Assembly (NCBI GenBank): GCA_025617375.2
Contig: JAMYGW020000011.1
Span: forward strand, 186,001-250,000
Direction of reading: 5' to 3'
Length of the DNA: 64,000 nt
Source of the DNA: Acarospora socialis
Lineage: Eukaryota > Ascomycota > Lecanoromycetes > Acarosporales > Acarosporaceae
This document shows, one piece after another, positions 22,909 to 34,478 of the stretch (positions are counted from its first letter, which is position 1; each line of letters starts with the position of its first letter). Both the position numbers and the translations under genes were made by a program. The notes below the pieces were generated by a model that saw only the letters and a list, made by a program, of their open reading frames with translations, was not told where the DNA came from and searched no databases.

Positions 22909-24480
22909 ATGACATCTCCAGTCTCCCATCCACCGCCGACAGTGGGTAACGAACTTCCGACTCCGAGCACTCCAAACATTCAGTCTGCTTCGCTACCAGG
23001 CCACACAACCCCTACTTCTGTTGCGCCGCAGGTATCGTGCGTCGACAAAGGTAGTTACGTCTCACCAGCCCCACCATCATCCTCCGAAATGACTCCTCCT
23101 CCCTCTTCTCAGCTGCCACCGCGGGCAATATCTCCCGTATATCATGACCTCCCGGCAACAGCGCTTCTTGCCTCTCCACCAGCGACATTAAAGCAGGGTG
23201 CGCCCCTTCATACCGTCGAGGCCTCCAGCAGATACAGCAATGTCCCTCGTCCGTCAGCTCAGCAGATAGCCAATGCTTCAGAGGATGAGTTGCGAGAGAT
23301 GGTCAACGAGCTTATCCCTGCGTTGGGTGAGGCTCGTATGTCTTCCGCCCATTTTAAGCTGCAACATCAGCTACTCAGCATCGAGACCTCGGAGTCGGCA
23401 ATGCGAGCAGCTGTCGAACACGAAATGACTCGACGAGAAGTTGATGTCTTGCAAAAGCCTGAGCATCGACGGTCTGACACACTGTCCTCATTAGCACAGC
23501 ACCGGACCGCCCACGTACCTTCATCTAGTCTTGTCGAGGTCACTCTTCAGAGGCGCTGTGAGCAGTTGGAGAAGCTCAATGCAAGCCTAGGGACTAGATT
23601 CCGTCGCGCCAAGAAGATGATCCTGCATCAAGAGAGTAAGAACCTTGACCTTGCAGAAGACAACCAACGGTTACGTCAGCGGATTCGAGAAAACCGCGAC
23701 CACATCAATCAGCTCCGTAGCTCTGGAGCACTCTCTATCGCTACCACGACGCGGAAAGATTTGATTTCCCAGTATCACAAGCCTACACCTCGCTTCAGCC
23801 ATAGCACACGCTCAAATGCTTCACTGCGTGGTGCAGGTACTACCCGACAAGATCCGTTTGCCGCACTTTTAGCTGCAGACCAGGTTCTCAATGGTGAGTC
23901 GGTTTCGGTGCCATCGACGCCCATCCAGAACCAGGCTTCGAAGCTTCGTCTCGGTCATACACGTGGCACGCATTCACTCTCCTCTCTCCCGACAACCCCA
24001 ATTCGTTCCGGGCCCGCCGCCGCGGATAGTCCGCTATTTACGCCGGTGAATCGGATTACGCTTGACAGTGTCTACAGTCACTCCGCTCCGCCGGTTCGGG
24101 TCGCTCGGACAGAGCAAGAGCGCCGTCGCGAAGAGCGCGACAGCACCATCTCCGCATCAGATAATGAGGACGAGGCTTACACCGACGACGATATTCCCCA
24201 GTCCCAAGCGAGCCAAGCGGCTACGCACATGCTCCGTCGTTCCCCTACGCGAAAGGCCGAGCTTATGGGCACTGCGGTCAAGGCAATCAACTCAAGTACA
24301 TTGATGCAAGGGAAGCTGTTTGGTCAGGTCAAAAAGGCGGGAATTACGCGATATACAGACGCGAAGAAGAGGAAAGTTATTGATAACGATGCCGAGGGAG
24401 ACGCGCACGACTTGAAAAGATCTAGAATGAACGAGGGAGTAGGCCTGGGAATCGGCCATTGGGAGAGTCCGGTTTCGTAA
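22909..24480 (+). CDS. coiled-coil, Ser/Pro-rich protein of unknown function
   Basis: A single exon of 523 aa. Residues 1-110 are Pro/Ser/Thr-rich and disordered. A helical part at about 125-290 contains EDELREMVNELIPALGEARM and SSLVEVTLQRRCEQLEKLNA, then LAEDNQRLRQRIRENRDHINQL, which is a coiled coil. The C-terminal half is again disordered, with short TP-rich pieces (PTTPIRSGPAA, FTPVNRITLD) and basic patches such as KKRKV and LKRSRM that look like nuclear localisation signals. Many Ser/Thr-Pro sites suggest regulation by proline-directed kinases (inference). I do not recognise the family by function. Confidence 0.82.
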   Translation: MTSPVSHPPPTVGNELPTPSTPNIQSASLPGHTTPTSVAPQVSCVDKGSYVSPAPPSSSEMTPPPSSQLPPRAISPVYHDLPATALLASPPATLKQGAPLHTVEASSRYSNVPRPSAQQIANASEDELREMVNELIPALGEARMSSAHFKLQHQLLSIETSESAMRAAVEHEMTRREVDVLQKPEHRRSDTLSSLAQHRTAHVPSSSLVEVTLQRRCEQLEKLNASLGTRFRRAKKMILHQESKNLDLAEDNQRLRQRIRENRDHINQLRSSGALSIATTTRKDLISQYHKPTPRFSHSTRSNASLRGAGTTRQDPFAALLAADQVLNGESVSVPSTPIQNQASKLRLGHTRGTHSLSSLPTTPIRSGPAAADSPLFTPVNRITLDSVYSHSAPPVRVARTEQERRREERDSTISASDNEDEAYTDDDIPQSQASQAATHMLRRSPTRKAELMGTAVKAINSSTLMQGKLFGQVKKAGITRYTDAKKRKVIDNDAEGDAHDLKRSRMNEGVGLGIGHWESPVS

Positions 24481-24998
24481 GCATGCGAGGTCAAAGGGTC
24501 AGCATGCGTACTCTTGGTGTTCTACGGGCACCGGCACTGGTACCGGAAGACTTCTTCTGCTGGGGCGGCTAGGTGGTGGCTTGTACATCTCGAATTTCTC
24601 CTATGTGCTATTGATGTGGTTACGATCGGGTTTGTATTGCAAAACTTGCTGCGTTTACCAGCTGTGAGACCTTGCTTCATCATGGCCTGGTTCTGCTCTT
24701 AGTAAATGCTGCGTCGCTCTGGCGCCGCAGATAGTCACTATCATTAAGTGAAGGGCAATCGACCTATGTATTTACATGCTGAAATGAATTCAGTAAAGGC
24801 TGTGTTTGCCGAGTGGCAAACCTCCGACACAATTCCTGTATCACATAGACCAGTTGATATGGTTGGTAGGGCTAGGGCCTAAGCGAAAATTGAGGCTCAC
24901 ACACCAACGCAATAAGCGAATATCGAAAGTTTAGTGTTCAACGATAATCTGCAACAGCTACAACGAGAACCACAACAGACTGATCGCCAACTGCCAGG
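24481..24998. other. short intergenic region
   Basis: About 520 bp between the coiled-coil gene and ribosomal protein eL13. It holds the eL13 promoter; I find no clear TATA box. Nothing else is seen. Confidence 0.45.
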
Positions 24999-25979
24999 AT
25001 GGTATGTGTCGAATACTTCCATGAATCTTGACGTTTGAACAGAAGCAAAGCTATCTCATTGTCGTGTCTAGAAGGAAGTTTGGCTGACGTTCTTCGCGTA
25101 CCTTTAGACGATCAAGCACAACCAGCAGATTCAGCACAACCGTAAGGACATGGTTGATCCAACGCCGCGAGGTATTTACTAATCTGCTACAGATTTCCGG
25201 AAGGATTGGCAGCGTCGCGTTCGCGTTCATTTCGACCAGGTACATCACTCTTCCAGCGAGTTTAAGCATATTTTCCATGTCGTGGATTACAGATCAGCCC
25301 ATTGACCCATTGATTACAGCCCGGACGCAAACAACGCCGCCGTAACGCTCGTCTTACCAAAGCTGCAGCTGTCGCACCTCGCCCAGTTGACAAGCTCCGT
25401 CCAATCGTGCGATGCCCAACACTCAAGTACAACCGTCGTGTTAGAGCCGGTCGTGGATTCTCCCTTGCAGAGTTGAAGGTTCGTCATCTGCCACATCATA
25501 ACTAGTCGATGGGTAGCCCGGTTCAAGCATTTAAGGTGCTGACTTGGAGGGTTTAGGAAGCCGGTATCCCCCGCAAACTGGCCCCCACAATTGGAATATC
25601 AGTCGACCATCGACGCGCAAATCTCTCTACCGACTCCCTCACCACCAACGTCGAGCGTCTCAAGGCGTACCGCGCACGTCTCATTCTCTTCCCTCGTGTG
25701 GCCGGCAAGCACAAGAAAGAAGATGCTTCGAAGGAGGATGTTGATGCGCATAAGGACGCTTCTGCCGACAAGGTCGTGAGGAGGTTGGGTCACGGCATGC
25801 CGATCAAGAATGTTGGGTTAGAGGAAGCGATCGGAGAGGTGCAGAGGAGCGAGATGGGCAAGGGAGAGGAAGGAGCATACAGGAGGCTCAGGGACGCACG
25901 GAGTGAAGCCAGGCTGGTGGGTGTTCGGGAGAAGAGGGCGAAGGCGAAGGCCGATGAGGCGTCTGCTCCGAAGAAATAG
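24999..25979 (+). CDS. RPL13: 60S ribosomal protein eL13 (L13)
   Basis: Five exons: 24999-25001, 25108-25141, 25193-25239, 25320-25478 and 25557-25979, total 666 nt or 221 aa. The first coding exon is just the ATG, followed by a 106-nt intron, an arrangement often seen in fungal ribosomal protein genes. The spliced product begins [20 protein letters not shown] and continues [72 protein letters not shown] and [16 protein letters not shown] are further eL13 signatures. The basic, Ala/Lys-rich tail ends ADEASAPKK. It is a structural component of the large ribosomal subunit. Confidence 0.96.
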
Positions 25980-26996
25980 AGAGAAGGGAGTCTTACGGAC
26001 ACTGAACGCTTATCAGGGAGACTACATGACGGAGCTGTGGTCTGCTTGCGAGTGTTCAAGTAGCTTCCGCGCAAGTGTCTCTTCAATACCAAGCCCGATT
26101 GAAAAACACGACCTTCCATGCTGAGCAATTGACCGGCTTTTTACCAAACACGATGCAGTCGGCATCCAGATCACTTGCGGAGCTAAGAGGGCTTTGTAAT
26201 GATTCTCAGGGACACTTACATTGGGACGTTGCATTCAAGTGCTATCATCGCCCAGGCCAACGGAGCCCTCGTCCATGAAGGTCATGTCACAGCATACGTA
26301 GTATACTTAAAATCCTCCAACTTTCGAGAGGTCATGTATCGATGAAACTCTGACGGCTTAGTTGTATCTCTACAAGAATCTGGAATTAGAATAGACGGTC
26401 TGCACTTTCTAAGCCGATTGAATATCCTTATATACCTTAGTCAGATCACTTTACATTCCTTTATCGGTTCTGACCGGACGAGTCTTATGATTCAATAAGA
26501 CGAAAACACTCTCGCTCTCGGTCTGCCACATCTTGCAGAGCTTCGTGCCATGAAATGAGAGAGAGACCCAGAACTTCCAACCGGATTTAGCGGAAGTTGC
26601 CGGGTCATGGAGCTTGCCGCAGCGTTCTTTTCCCATAAGGGAGTTGGCGCGCAACCGGCAGTACCCTAAAGCAAAGTAAACAGCCCACTTCCCCTCAATC
26701 ATCCAGTCGTTGCTTCATGACTACCAGGCAAAGTTGTGGATCTCAACGGAAGAGTGCGGGTTGATTGACTTCTCTCTATGTCTAATTACATGTAGAGCGA
26801 TATCGCTCTTGTTTGTTATCTGATGTCTATATCATTCGGCCCTTCCCTTACCCCGCCAAGTGACTGTGAAACCATTATCTTTCCCAGTGTCGTCTCTCAG
26901 TCTATTTCATTTCTCCAACTTTACAAGTCGTTCACAGCTCGGTACGCTCAGAGGCAGCAATTGTACTTGTCGCAATGGAGTCATCAAAGGGTCGAG
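25980..26996. other. intergenic region upstream of the thiamine gene
   Basis: About 1 kb between eL13 and the 5' UTR of the thiamine biosynthesis gene. Open frames here lack motifs. I see no tRNA or repeat. Confidence 0.5.
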
Positions 26997-27017
26997 GTAA
27001 TGTTATGGAGAAATCAC

Positions 27018-27186
27018 GCATGACGGGTGTCCAACCACTACTCGACTTCGCCCTGCTCTCTGTAAACCGGAATCTACACAGTTCTGGCTTATAGGGACAG
27101 GGAAGCACGAAGTCGACGTACGCCGGTTGTTCTGAGATTATACCGTACATCAACTTGATCTAGATAATTCTAGCGAAAGGACATGC
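27018..27186 (+). promoter_or_regulatory. thiamine pyrophosphate (TPP) riboswitch
   Basis: It lies in the 5' UTR of the THI5/NMT1 gene, 80 bp before the ATG. The thi-box parts are visible in order: GCATG and GGGTGTCC (P1/P2 5' strands), a long P3 arm closed by CGACTTCG...CGAAGTCG, then CTGAGATTATACC (27132-27144), then ACTTGATCTAGATAATTCTA and GCGAAAGGACATGC, whose CATGC pairs with the opening GCATG. Candidate 5' splice sites are GTAATG at 26997 (before the aptamer) and GTAAAC at 27062 (in P3), with a shared acceptor at 27209 (CCTTACAG). This is the layout by which fungal TPP riboswitches control alternative splicing. Confidence 0.9.
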
Positions 27187-27265
27187 TTCTCTTTCCCTTC
27201 CCCTTACAGCTGAGGGATTTGCATACTTACTCTGGCAGCATTGACGTTGACGAACATCCCCTATT

Positions 27266-28458
27266 ATGTCTACCGATAAGATCACTTTTCTTACCAACTG
27301 GTAGTCTTTCCGAGACAGGCAGTTAATACAGGAAGCTTACTGTAGCAAAGGCACGCGACGCCATACCATGCGCCCCTATTCATCGCCCAGGCCAAGGGCT
27401 ACTTCGAAGAACAGGGCATCAAAGTTGCCATTCTTGAGCCTAATGACCCCTCCGATGTTACCGAGATCATCGGTAGTGGCAAGGTCGACATGGGCTTCAA
27501 GGCCATGATCCACACTCTAGCTGTTCGCATACTGTGGACGATCGGCCACGGTTAACATACTGACATGGAAACAGGCTAAAGCTCGCGACTTCCCGATCCT
27601 CTCCATTGGATCTCTCCTTGACGAGCCGTTTACTGGAGTCGTCTATCTTAAAGACAGCGGTATCACCACGGACTTCCGCTCCTTGAAGGGAAAGAAGATT
27701 GGCTACGTTGGTGAATTTGGGAAGGTCAACTTTACACTTGATTTTCTTCAGCGGCTATGGCGGAAGCTGAATTTCTGCAGATCCAAATCGATGAGCTCAC
27801 CAAGTACTACGGCATGTCTCCCGACGACTACAGCGCCGTCCGCTGCGGCATGAACGTCAGCAAAGCCATCATCAAAGGTGAAATCGACGCCGGCATCGGC
27901 CTCGAGAACGTGCAGATGGTCGAGCTCGAGGAATGGCTCATCACGCAGGGTCGCCCCAAATCCGACGTGCAAATGCTCCGCATCGACGAGCTTGCCGAGC
28001 TGGGCTGTTGCTGCTTCTGCTCCATCTTGTACATCGGCAACGAGACCTTCATCGCCGAGCACCCGGACAAGGTGGCCAAGTTCATGAACGCCGTCAAGAA
28101 GGCGACCGACTACGTCCTCGCCAACCCCGCGCAGGCCTACGAGGAATACATCGACGTCAAGCCCGTCATGGCGACGGCGGTCAACAGGAAGATCTTCGAG
28201 CGCTCGTACGCCTATTTCAGCGCGGACTTGCAGAATGTCCACCGCGACTGGGAGAAGGTAACGAAGTATGGGAAGCGTTTGGGGGTTTTGGACGCGGGAT
28301 TCGTGCCGAATTATACGAACAAATTCCTCAGCTGGACTCTTAGCCCCGGCTCGAAGGATCCGACGGCGGATCAGAAGCGGATGGTCGAGTTGCAGAAGGA
28401 CGTCACGGTCAATGGAGGCTTTCAGCGGCTTCAGAGCTTGGCTTCTGTTGAGGCCTAA
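27266..28458 (+). CDS. NMT1: 4-amino-5-hydroxymethyl-2-methylpyrimidine phosphate synthase (THI5/NMT1)
   Basis: Makes the HMP-phosphate moiety of thiamine from its own active-site histidine and PLP. Four exons, 27266-27300, 27351-27522, 27575-27724 and 27781-28458, give 1035 nt or 344 aa, the normal length. The start [20 protein letters not shown] is typical. Lys62 (PLP) and His66 (the consumed histidine in yeast Thi5) lie in [14 protein letters not shown], and the iron-binding CCCFC motif is at 195-199 ([11 protein letters not shown]). [12 protein letters not shown] and GGFQRLQS are near the C-terminus. The gene is preceded by a TPP riboswitch, so it should be repressed when thiamine is plentiful. 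Intron 3 is 56 nt and begins GTCAAC, a weak donor, but it is required for [16 protein letters not shown] to be continuous. Confidence 0.96.
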
Positions 28459-29745
28459 CTGCTGGCGCTTACCATAGCGCACGCTGGGAATTCTCTACGG
28501 TACTGTGTTTGACTCTGCCCACCAAGGGATGACACTTTTCTAAGCATCTTTTGATGCTTCATCACTCTCATTAAATACCATTCAATCGAGTGCCTAGACA
28601 CAAGACTCCGCACGATCTTTGAGCATCGACTTCATATTCCGCAGAAGACGTAAAATACATTAACGTCCTCCATCACCGCCATCGCCCTACGCGGATTGAG
28701 AGCACAGCGCAAATACCACCTCTCGTAACGCGATTCACTCCCTTCCATCTCTAAACTCCCTCCAGAAGATCAACCTCAACTGCCGTCAACCCTTCGCCTA
28801 ACCTCCCCCATCACCTCAGCACTTCGTACATCTACATCTAGATCAAATCTACTCCACCTACATCACAGGTCTATCCGCACCCACCACGTCTCCTAACCCA
28901 CTTCCACATCCGAGACATTGGACCGACTTCATGCGAACCTAGCTACCTCCGTACCTTCCATATCCTTACTCCTTGTAATGCTTCCGCCTACCATATGGTC
29001 CTACGTGACGTGTGGCATAGCAAGTATCCGTAGAGTAGGGTACCTGAACCCTACCTAGGTAGCCAGACAGTGCCGAGCCAGGAACTCGAGGATCATCCTG
29101 TGGCATGGCATGTGCAGATCTCGTAGATACCCAAGGTAAGGGACGGCATCGGGGTCCACGGAACCGGGAGGGGGGAAACAGGTCAACTCTGCATCAAACT
29201 AATTAAGCGTATGTGTAGGTAGTTTCAAGCTAAGGTACTCCGTACCTAGGTACCTACCTACGAGTACCTATATGCATGCTCCACCGCGTAACAGACGCCT
29301 GACTTATGGCTGGAGTCGGCAATCACGGTACAAGGACAGACGGCAGGGCGAGGCGCGGTGCAGGCCGTTCTGGTTGGTGGGGTTGTGCGCGTTTCTGTGG
29401 CTTATGGCTTGTTTTCGGGGTGATGTGAGAAATACGAGGGGGTGGAGTATCAAGAGAGTGGATGTCGGCTGATCGGTGCGAAGTACAAGGGCGTGAATTG
29501 AGTTTGTTGATGTTTGGGGTTGCGGGATGGGGGGTGTACGAAGTAGGAATATTAAGCTGCTGGTTGCGTGGAGAATTCTAGGGTTGAGAGTAAAGATCTC
29601 GGAGTGAATATTGGAATATGGTACGGCGTAGATGGCTCGTAGATAGAAGTGGGGCAAGAGTTGACATGTTCATTAGCCGTTTATTCTCCTGAGGGCCTTC
29701 CGTTAGGGTCATTAGTTCCGGTTGAGATTCGTATGTCCAGCGCTG
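28459..29745. other. 1.3-kb convergent intergenic region with TACCTAGGTA-type motifs
   Basis: Lies between two convergent genes. The segment 28560-28900 is pyrimidine-rich. Short self-complementary motifs of the type CTACCTAGGTAG (about 29052) and GTACCTAGGTACCTACCTAC (about 29240-29260) recur. No supported coding sequence is present. Confidence 0.5.
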
Positions 29746-31091
29746 TCATACGAACGTTTCCTGCGATTTCTTACTCTGCATCTCATGCCAATCCTGTAGA
29801 AACGTAAATATCTCGGCCGGCTGAGCCAAATCGAAAGGACTACTCACCGACTGCCCCGTCTGCGAGCCATGGCTCGAAGTAGTCTGAAACGACCTCGTGA
29901 CCTGGATCCCCGACCCATTCTTCAACACCCCACGGTCCTCGAACGGATCCTTGCTCATGAACGACCTCAACCCGGAGAAGGTCACAGTCGGCGTTGTCGG
30001 CATTTCGATGCGCGGCGTCCGTTTTCGATGCCGCAATCGGAATGCGGACGAGTCGTCTTGCGGCGGAGGCGACACGCCCAACTGCGAGCTGTTGGTGGCG
30101 AAGAGGGAGCGGAAAGCGGTCATGGAGTTGGCTATGACGGCGACGCAGGCTTCCATTTCCTCCCAGAAGAGGATCCAAACCACGTCGTCTTGCCCGTTGT
30201 TGAGCTTGTGGCCGCTGGCGCGGATGATGTTGGTGATGATAGCGAGGATGCTGAGGCAGAGGAGCGAGCCCAGACCGATTTTGCGCCGGAGGTTGATCCG
30301 TACGCTCCAGAGGAAGAGGACGGGGATGCTGATGACTGGTGCGTTTAGCATATATTGCACCGGATTGATTTTGGCCAGGGGTAGGCTTACGCATAACGTC
30401 AGTGAGGATGTCTAGAACGACCACCAGGTAGAGGATAGCGATCTGTTTCTTGAGCTGAGCCTCGGAGACGCAGGCCTCTGTTGGCAACAGTAGGTGATCA
30501 GAACCAATCATCCAAATTCGCGAGGTTGCTCGACCTACCCATGATCTTCTCACCAAACGCCGGACATATTATGAAGTTTGTACACATGCCAACCACCGCA
30601 CAAGGGATGGTGAAGATAAAGACGCACCACCACCAGATCCTGAGCTTGCCGGTGTTCTCCAAGATCAGACGAAAGAAGAACAAGAAGGAGAATTTGACAA
30701 AGTAGATGGCGGCATTGAGAAGAAACACGCCGCTATCCTGGTACTTGACGTCCATGTCGAGTCGATGCGTCGAATCTGGCCCTGGAACTTCGATGCCGGC
30801 CGCGATGTTGACCTCGGTTTGATTGTAGGGTAGACACGTGAAAATCATCGCGGTCCCCGCCACCAGGACCACATTGGCGGCGATGAAGAAATAGTCATCG
30901 ACGAACAACCGACGGAAGTTGGTGACTTTGATGTACATGCGCCCAATGGCAAGAATGAGGGTGAGCCCCAGCACCACGCTGCTCACAATCTGTGACTCTC
31001 TGTGCTTAGTACGGCCGACATGATGGGTGTCAAACGGGAATCGTACCACGAAGCCCCGGTTATCGATCTTCTGGCCTATGTCTACCGTCAT
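29746..31091 (-). CDS. Pth11/rhodopsin-domain integral membrane protein
   Basis: Three exons (31091-30539, 30477-30391, 30335-29746) give 1230 nt or 409 aa, with introns of 61 and 55 nt. The protein has about seven hydrophobic segments in the first 280 residues, beginning SQIVSSVVLGLTLILAIGRM. RLFVDDYFFIAANVVL carries the DD pair common after TM2 in fungal rhodopsin-domain proteins, and KQIAILYLVVVLDILTDVML precedes ISIPVLFLWSVRINLRRKIG. An Arg/Ser/Thr-rich cytosolic tail of about 125 residues follows. No CFEM Cys-rich domain is seen at the N-terminus. Family members include Pth11-type surface receptors, but most are uncharacterised. Ligand unknown. Confidence 0.88.
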
Positions 31092-32336
31092 CTTGACTGC
31101 TTGCCCGTACGTACGTAAGGGACGATGAGATCAATCTTGCCAACAGTCACGGGCACGGCAGACGGCTCTTAAAGAAATAGACCATCCCTCTGCCTCCAAA
31201 GCCGAACAGGCTTCGCTAAAAGAACAGAGAGTCAAGGTTTGATGGTAAAAAGGAAGCCGACTGCGGTACTCCGTACTCGAGTAGGGTAGGTACTCTACCT
31301 TAGGGCATGGCGCAGGCCGGGATTCAAATTCAGGTTGTTCTTGATACCTGCCGTTCCCAACCCCGCCGCGACTTCCGCCGAGATTCGACATGCTCTCACG
31401 CGTATGCGTCGCACAGGCCGAATCAGTAGCTTCGATCAAGTTGCTAGGACGGGGAAAATTTCAAAGCATTGTGGCACTCTCCAAATTGAAGTGGTGATTT
31501 GAGCGCATCCTGTTCTGGAGTGCTAGTCTCTATCTTAGCGTACTGTAGCCCGTCTTGCCAACCCTCCCTCAGGGCTGTACTGACAGGAAGTACTGTGTAC
31601 GCAGTAGTTGTGCACAGTCCCATATTATTCTGAGGTCTGGAGTTCAGCGTTTATCAGGGATCTCCACATATTTGACACCTTAGTGAATCCTTCTGCCGTC
31701 TACTCGGTCTAGAGTGCACCGTGGCATCCACCGCCCCAGGCCAGCGGCACGGGATCTTGTTCCTGGTTCCTGTGCAGTAAGGTTATGTTGCGCAACTCGG
31801 GGCAGTCGGTATGGTAGGATTAATAGACTTTACTGTGTTTATACTCGAGTATTCTTGCTTTTCTTTGAGATTCGCACTTTGACCGAACCAGCACGTTATA
31901 TATATGTCACTTTTCTTTTGACAGTTTCGTACTCGTACATGGTAGGGCATATTGTTGCTAGCCTGCACCCCATCTTCTGCGTCTGCTCCTGCGTCCACTC
32001 CTGGAGTAACACACACACATCCATGGTCTGTCGCATCAAAGGCTGACCCAATAAGAGTTGAATCCGCCCAGATGTCATCCACACAACCCGGTGCTACGCC
32101 TGACAACAGCATCTCCAGCTTTCCATTACCGGGTCCGGAGTACTGTAGAGTTTACTCTACAAGCCTACCAGATGTGTCATTGCTCTACGAGTGCAACCCT
32201 TTAGCTGTGTGATACCACTACTGCAAATCTCGTCCCGTTTGCGGGTTTCATTTCTTGGCCTGGTATCAATGCCAGCCATCCGACTTGTAGAACACGCCAC
32301 AACTTTGTCTATGGCACTGGCACCAAAACCCAAAAC
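31092..32336. other. divergent intergenic region, no supported gene
   Basis: About 1.2 kb between the membrane-receptor-like gene and the second P450. It includes GTACTCCGTACTCGAGTAGG-type repeats at about 31265-31300. The open frames on both strands here overlap each other and carry no motif. Confidence 0.5.
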
Positions 32337-33924
32337 ATGTTGAGTCTCTTTACTGCCGTTCAGTGCGCGTTTCTAGCTGTGCTCGCAAGGTGCATCTACC
32401 GGCGTTATTTCCACCCGCTTTCAAGATATCCCGGCCCGCTTCTTGCTAGCTTCACCAATCTCTGGTGAGTACCCGTACCCTAACGGCATGAAATCGTCGT
32501 TGTGAGCCTAGTGTTCTAATTCAGTCTCCAGGAGGTTCTACGCATTCTTCCGCGGCGACCATCATTTGATTGAGCAAAAGCTGCATGACAGATACGGTCA
32601 TGTCATCCGCACCGGCCCCGATAGCTTGGCTTTTTCGAGTCTGTCAGCTTTCGAAGCAATCTATGGCTTCAACAGGTATCTCGAGAAAGGAGATTTCTAT
32701 GACTTCGGCCGCGAAGCCAACACGCAGGCGGGGAGCATCTTCAGTGCCCGAACGGACGCCACGCACCGTGAACACAGGCGGAAAGTGGTTGGCCCCGCCC
32801 TTCTGACCAGCAAAGTTGCAACCTACGAGCCCATCATCTCGAAAAACGCCGCGATTTTCATCTCACGTCTCACCGACGCCGGATCTTCATCCAAGGATGC
32901 CTGGACCGTGAACGTCGCGCCCTACATCCACCGCTACACCTTCGACACTCTCGTCGAAATTATCTACGGCGAGCCCATCTGCCCGCAACCCTACACCAAC
33001 ACCAAAGGCGCCCGCGACGTCCTCACCGGCTTCCGCAACCTCTCCAAACTCGCCTGGGGCGCCGCCCTCCTCCCCTGGTTCGGCTGGCTGATGTCGACCC
33101 GCCCGATGGTCTACCTCACCAGGCGCCCCACCTACGACTCCGAAGGCCACCTCACCAGCATCGCCGCCCTCGCCGCCAGCACGCGCGACCTCACCCTCAC
33201 CCACCCCGAGAAAGCCCTGCAATCACCCCAACCCAGCATCCTGCAGAAATTCCTCCAAGTGCCCCCCGCCGACCCGAAACGCATGGCCTCCCGTGAGATC
33301 TGGCGCGAATGCTTCAACCTCGCCTTCGCCGGCCCCGGCAGCAGCGCCGCCGCCCTGACCGCCGCCCTCTACGAGCTCGGCAGCAACCCCCACGGACACG
33401 ACTGGCAAGCCCGCATCCGCGCCGACTTACGGGCCATCGCCACGGCCTCCTCTCCGACATCCTCCCCCGTCCTCGTCGCCGTCCTCAAGGAAACAATGCG
33501 CCTCCACGCCCCCTTCCCCACCGCCTTCCCGCGCGAAATCCGCCCCGGCGCCGAGTCCGCCATCCCCGCCCTCCCTGCGCCACTGCCCGTCGGCACCCTG
33601 GTGTCCGCGAACACGTATATCCTCGGCCGCTCGACAGAGGTCTGGGGCCCGGACGCGGAGGAGTGGAGGCCGGAGCGGTGGTTGGCGGCTGAGGCGGAGG
33701 GCGAGGCGAAGAGATTGGACGATAAGTTCGTGGTCTTCAGTAAGGGCCCACGCGGGTGTGTTGGAAGGGAGATTGCGATGCTGGTGCTCGCGGGGGCGGT
33801 GGCGGCGGTCTTGGGGAGGTGGGAGGTTGGTGTTAAGGGGGGATTGAGGAGGAGGAACTTTCTGGAGATGCAGTATGAGGAGTGTTGGGTTGAGTTTAGA
33901 GAAGTGGCGGAGAAGGGAGGTTAA
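32337..33924 (+). CDS. cytochrome P450 monooxygenase
   Basis: Exons 32337-32464 and 32532-33924 give 506 aa; the 67-nt intron has a GTGAGT donor. The start [19 protein letters not shown] is a membrane anchor, followed by the proline hinge [20 protein letters not shown]. The K-helix ExxR is in [15 protein letters not shown] follows, and the haem loop is [14 protein letters not shown] with the Cys thiolate. The I-helix, [13 protein letters not shown], reads AGPGSS where AGxDTT is usual: the acid is Gly and the Thr pair is Ser-Ser. Overall it looks like fungal E-class P450s of the pisatin demethylase/benzoate hydroxylase type. It is an ER-membrane enzyme needing P450 reductase. Its GC is high relative to the flanks, and no biosynthetic partner gene is adjacent. 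Confidence 0.92.
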
Positions 33925-34478
33925 GGACGTATCTGGAAATTCATTGAGACCCGGTGCGTGGGCGCCCAGATGAGGTCGAATGCGGGGTTTGTGGAGGCCT
34001 GTGTGGCGAGCAGATATCCAAGACGGGGCATATGGTGGTTTGCTCGTCGGTCAAGAGGCGCATTCGACTCGAGGTGCGAGCGGACTTGGAAGGAATTTAG
34101 GGTAGAGAGCCTTGGCTGAGGATCGGCAAAACAGTCATCGTAGACAACCTCAAGATAGAGGCAGTGCGTTAAATGCTAGGGTGTATGCCCCACCATCTAC
34201 ATTTGGTTAAGGCGTGAACTTGCATGGGACCCGATCGACGTATCTCGACAGAAAACATGGATTATAGGATTGAGTGCTATTAAGTACCATGTCGCGCTAT
34301 CCTATCAACATAGCTCCAACCAGCCCAAGCCCTAACCCCAACAAACCGCCGCAATACACGCACAAGCAGCATACCAGGCTTGACGAACCAGCCACCCTAG
34401 GTATAATACCAACCCTTTCCTTTCGTCTATCCAAAACCCCCACTCCCTCTCCCAGCCAGACCCAAACTCCGTAGTCCA
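33925..34478. other. convergent intergenic region
   Basis: About 550 bp. A 62-codon plus-strand frame beginning at 34290 (MSRYPINIAPTSPSP...) is low-complexity, and a minus-strand frame overlaps it. I support neither. Nothing else is seen. Confidence 0.45.

Noticed and set aside
27748-28482. 244-codon minus-strand frame antisense to NMT1
   Set aside because: It is a mirror of the last NMT1 exon; the translation is a low-complexity Val/Asp/Leu-rich shadow.
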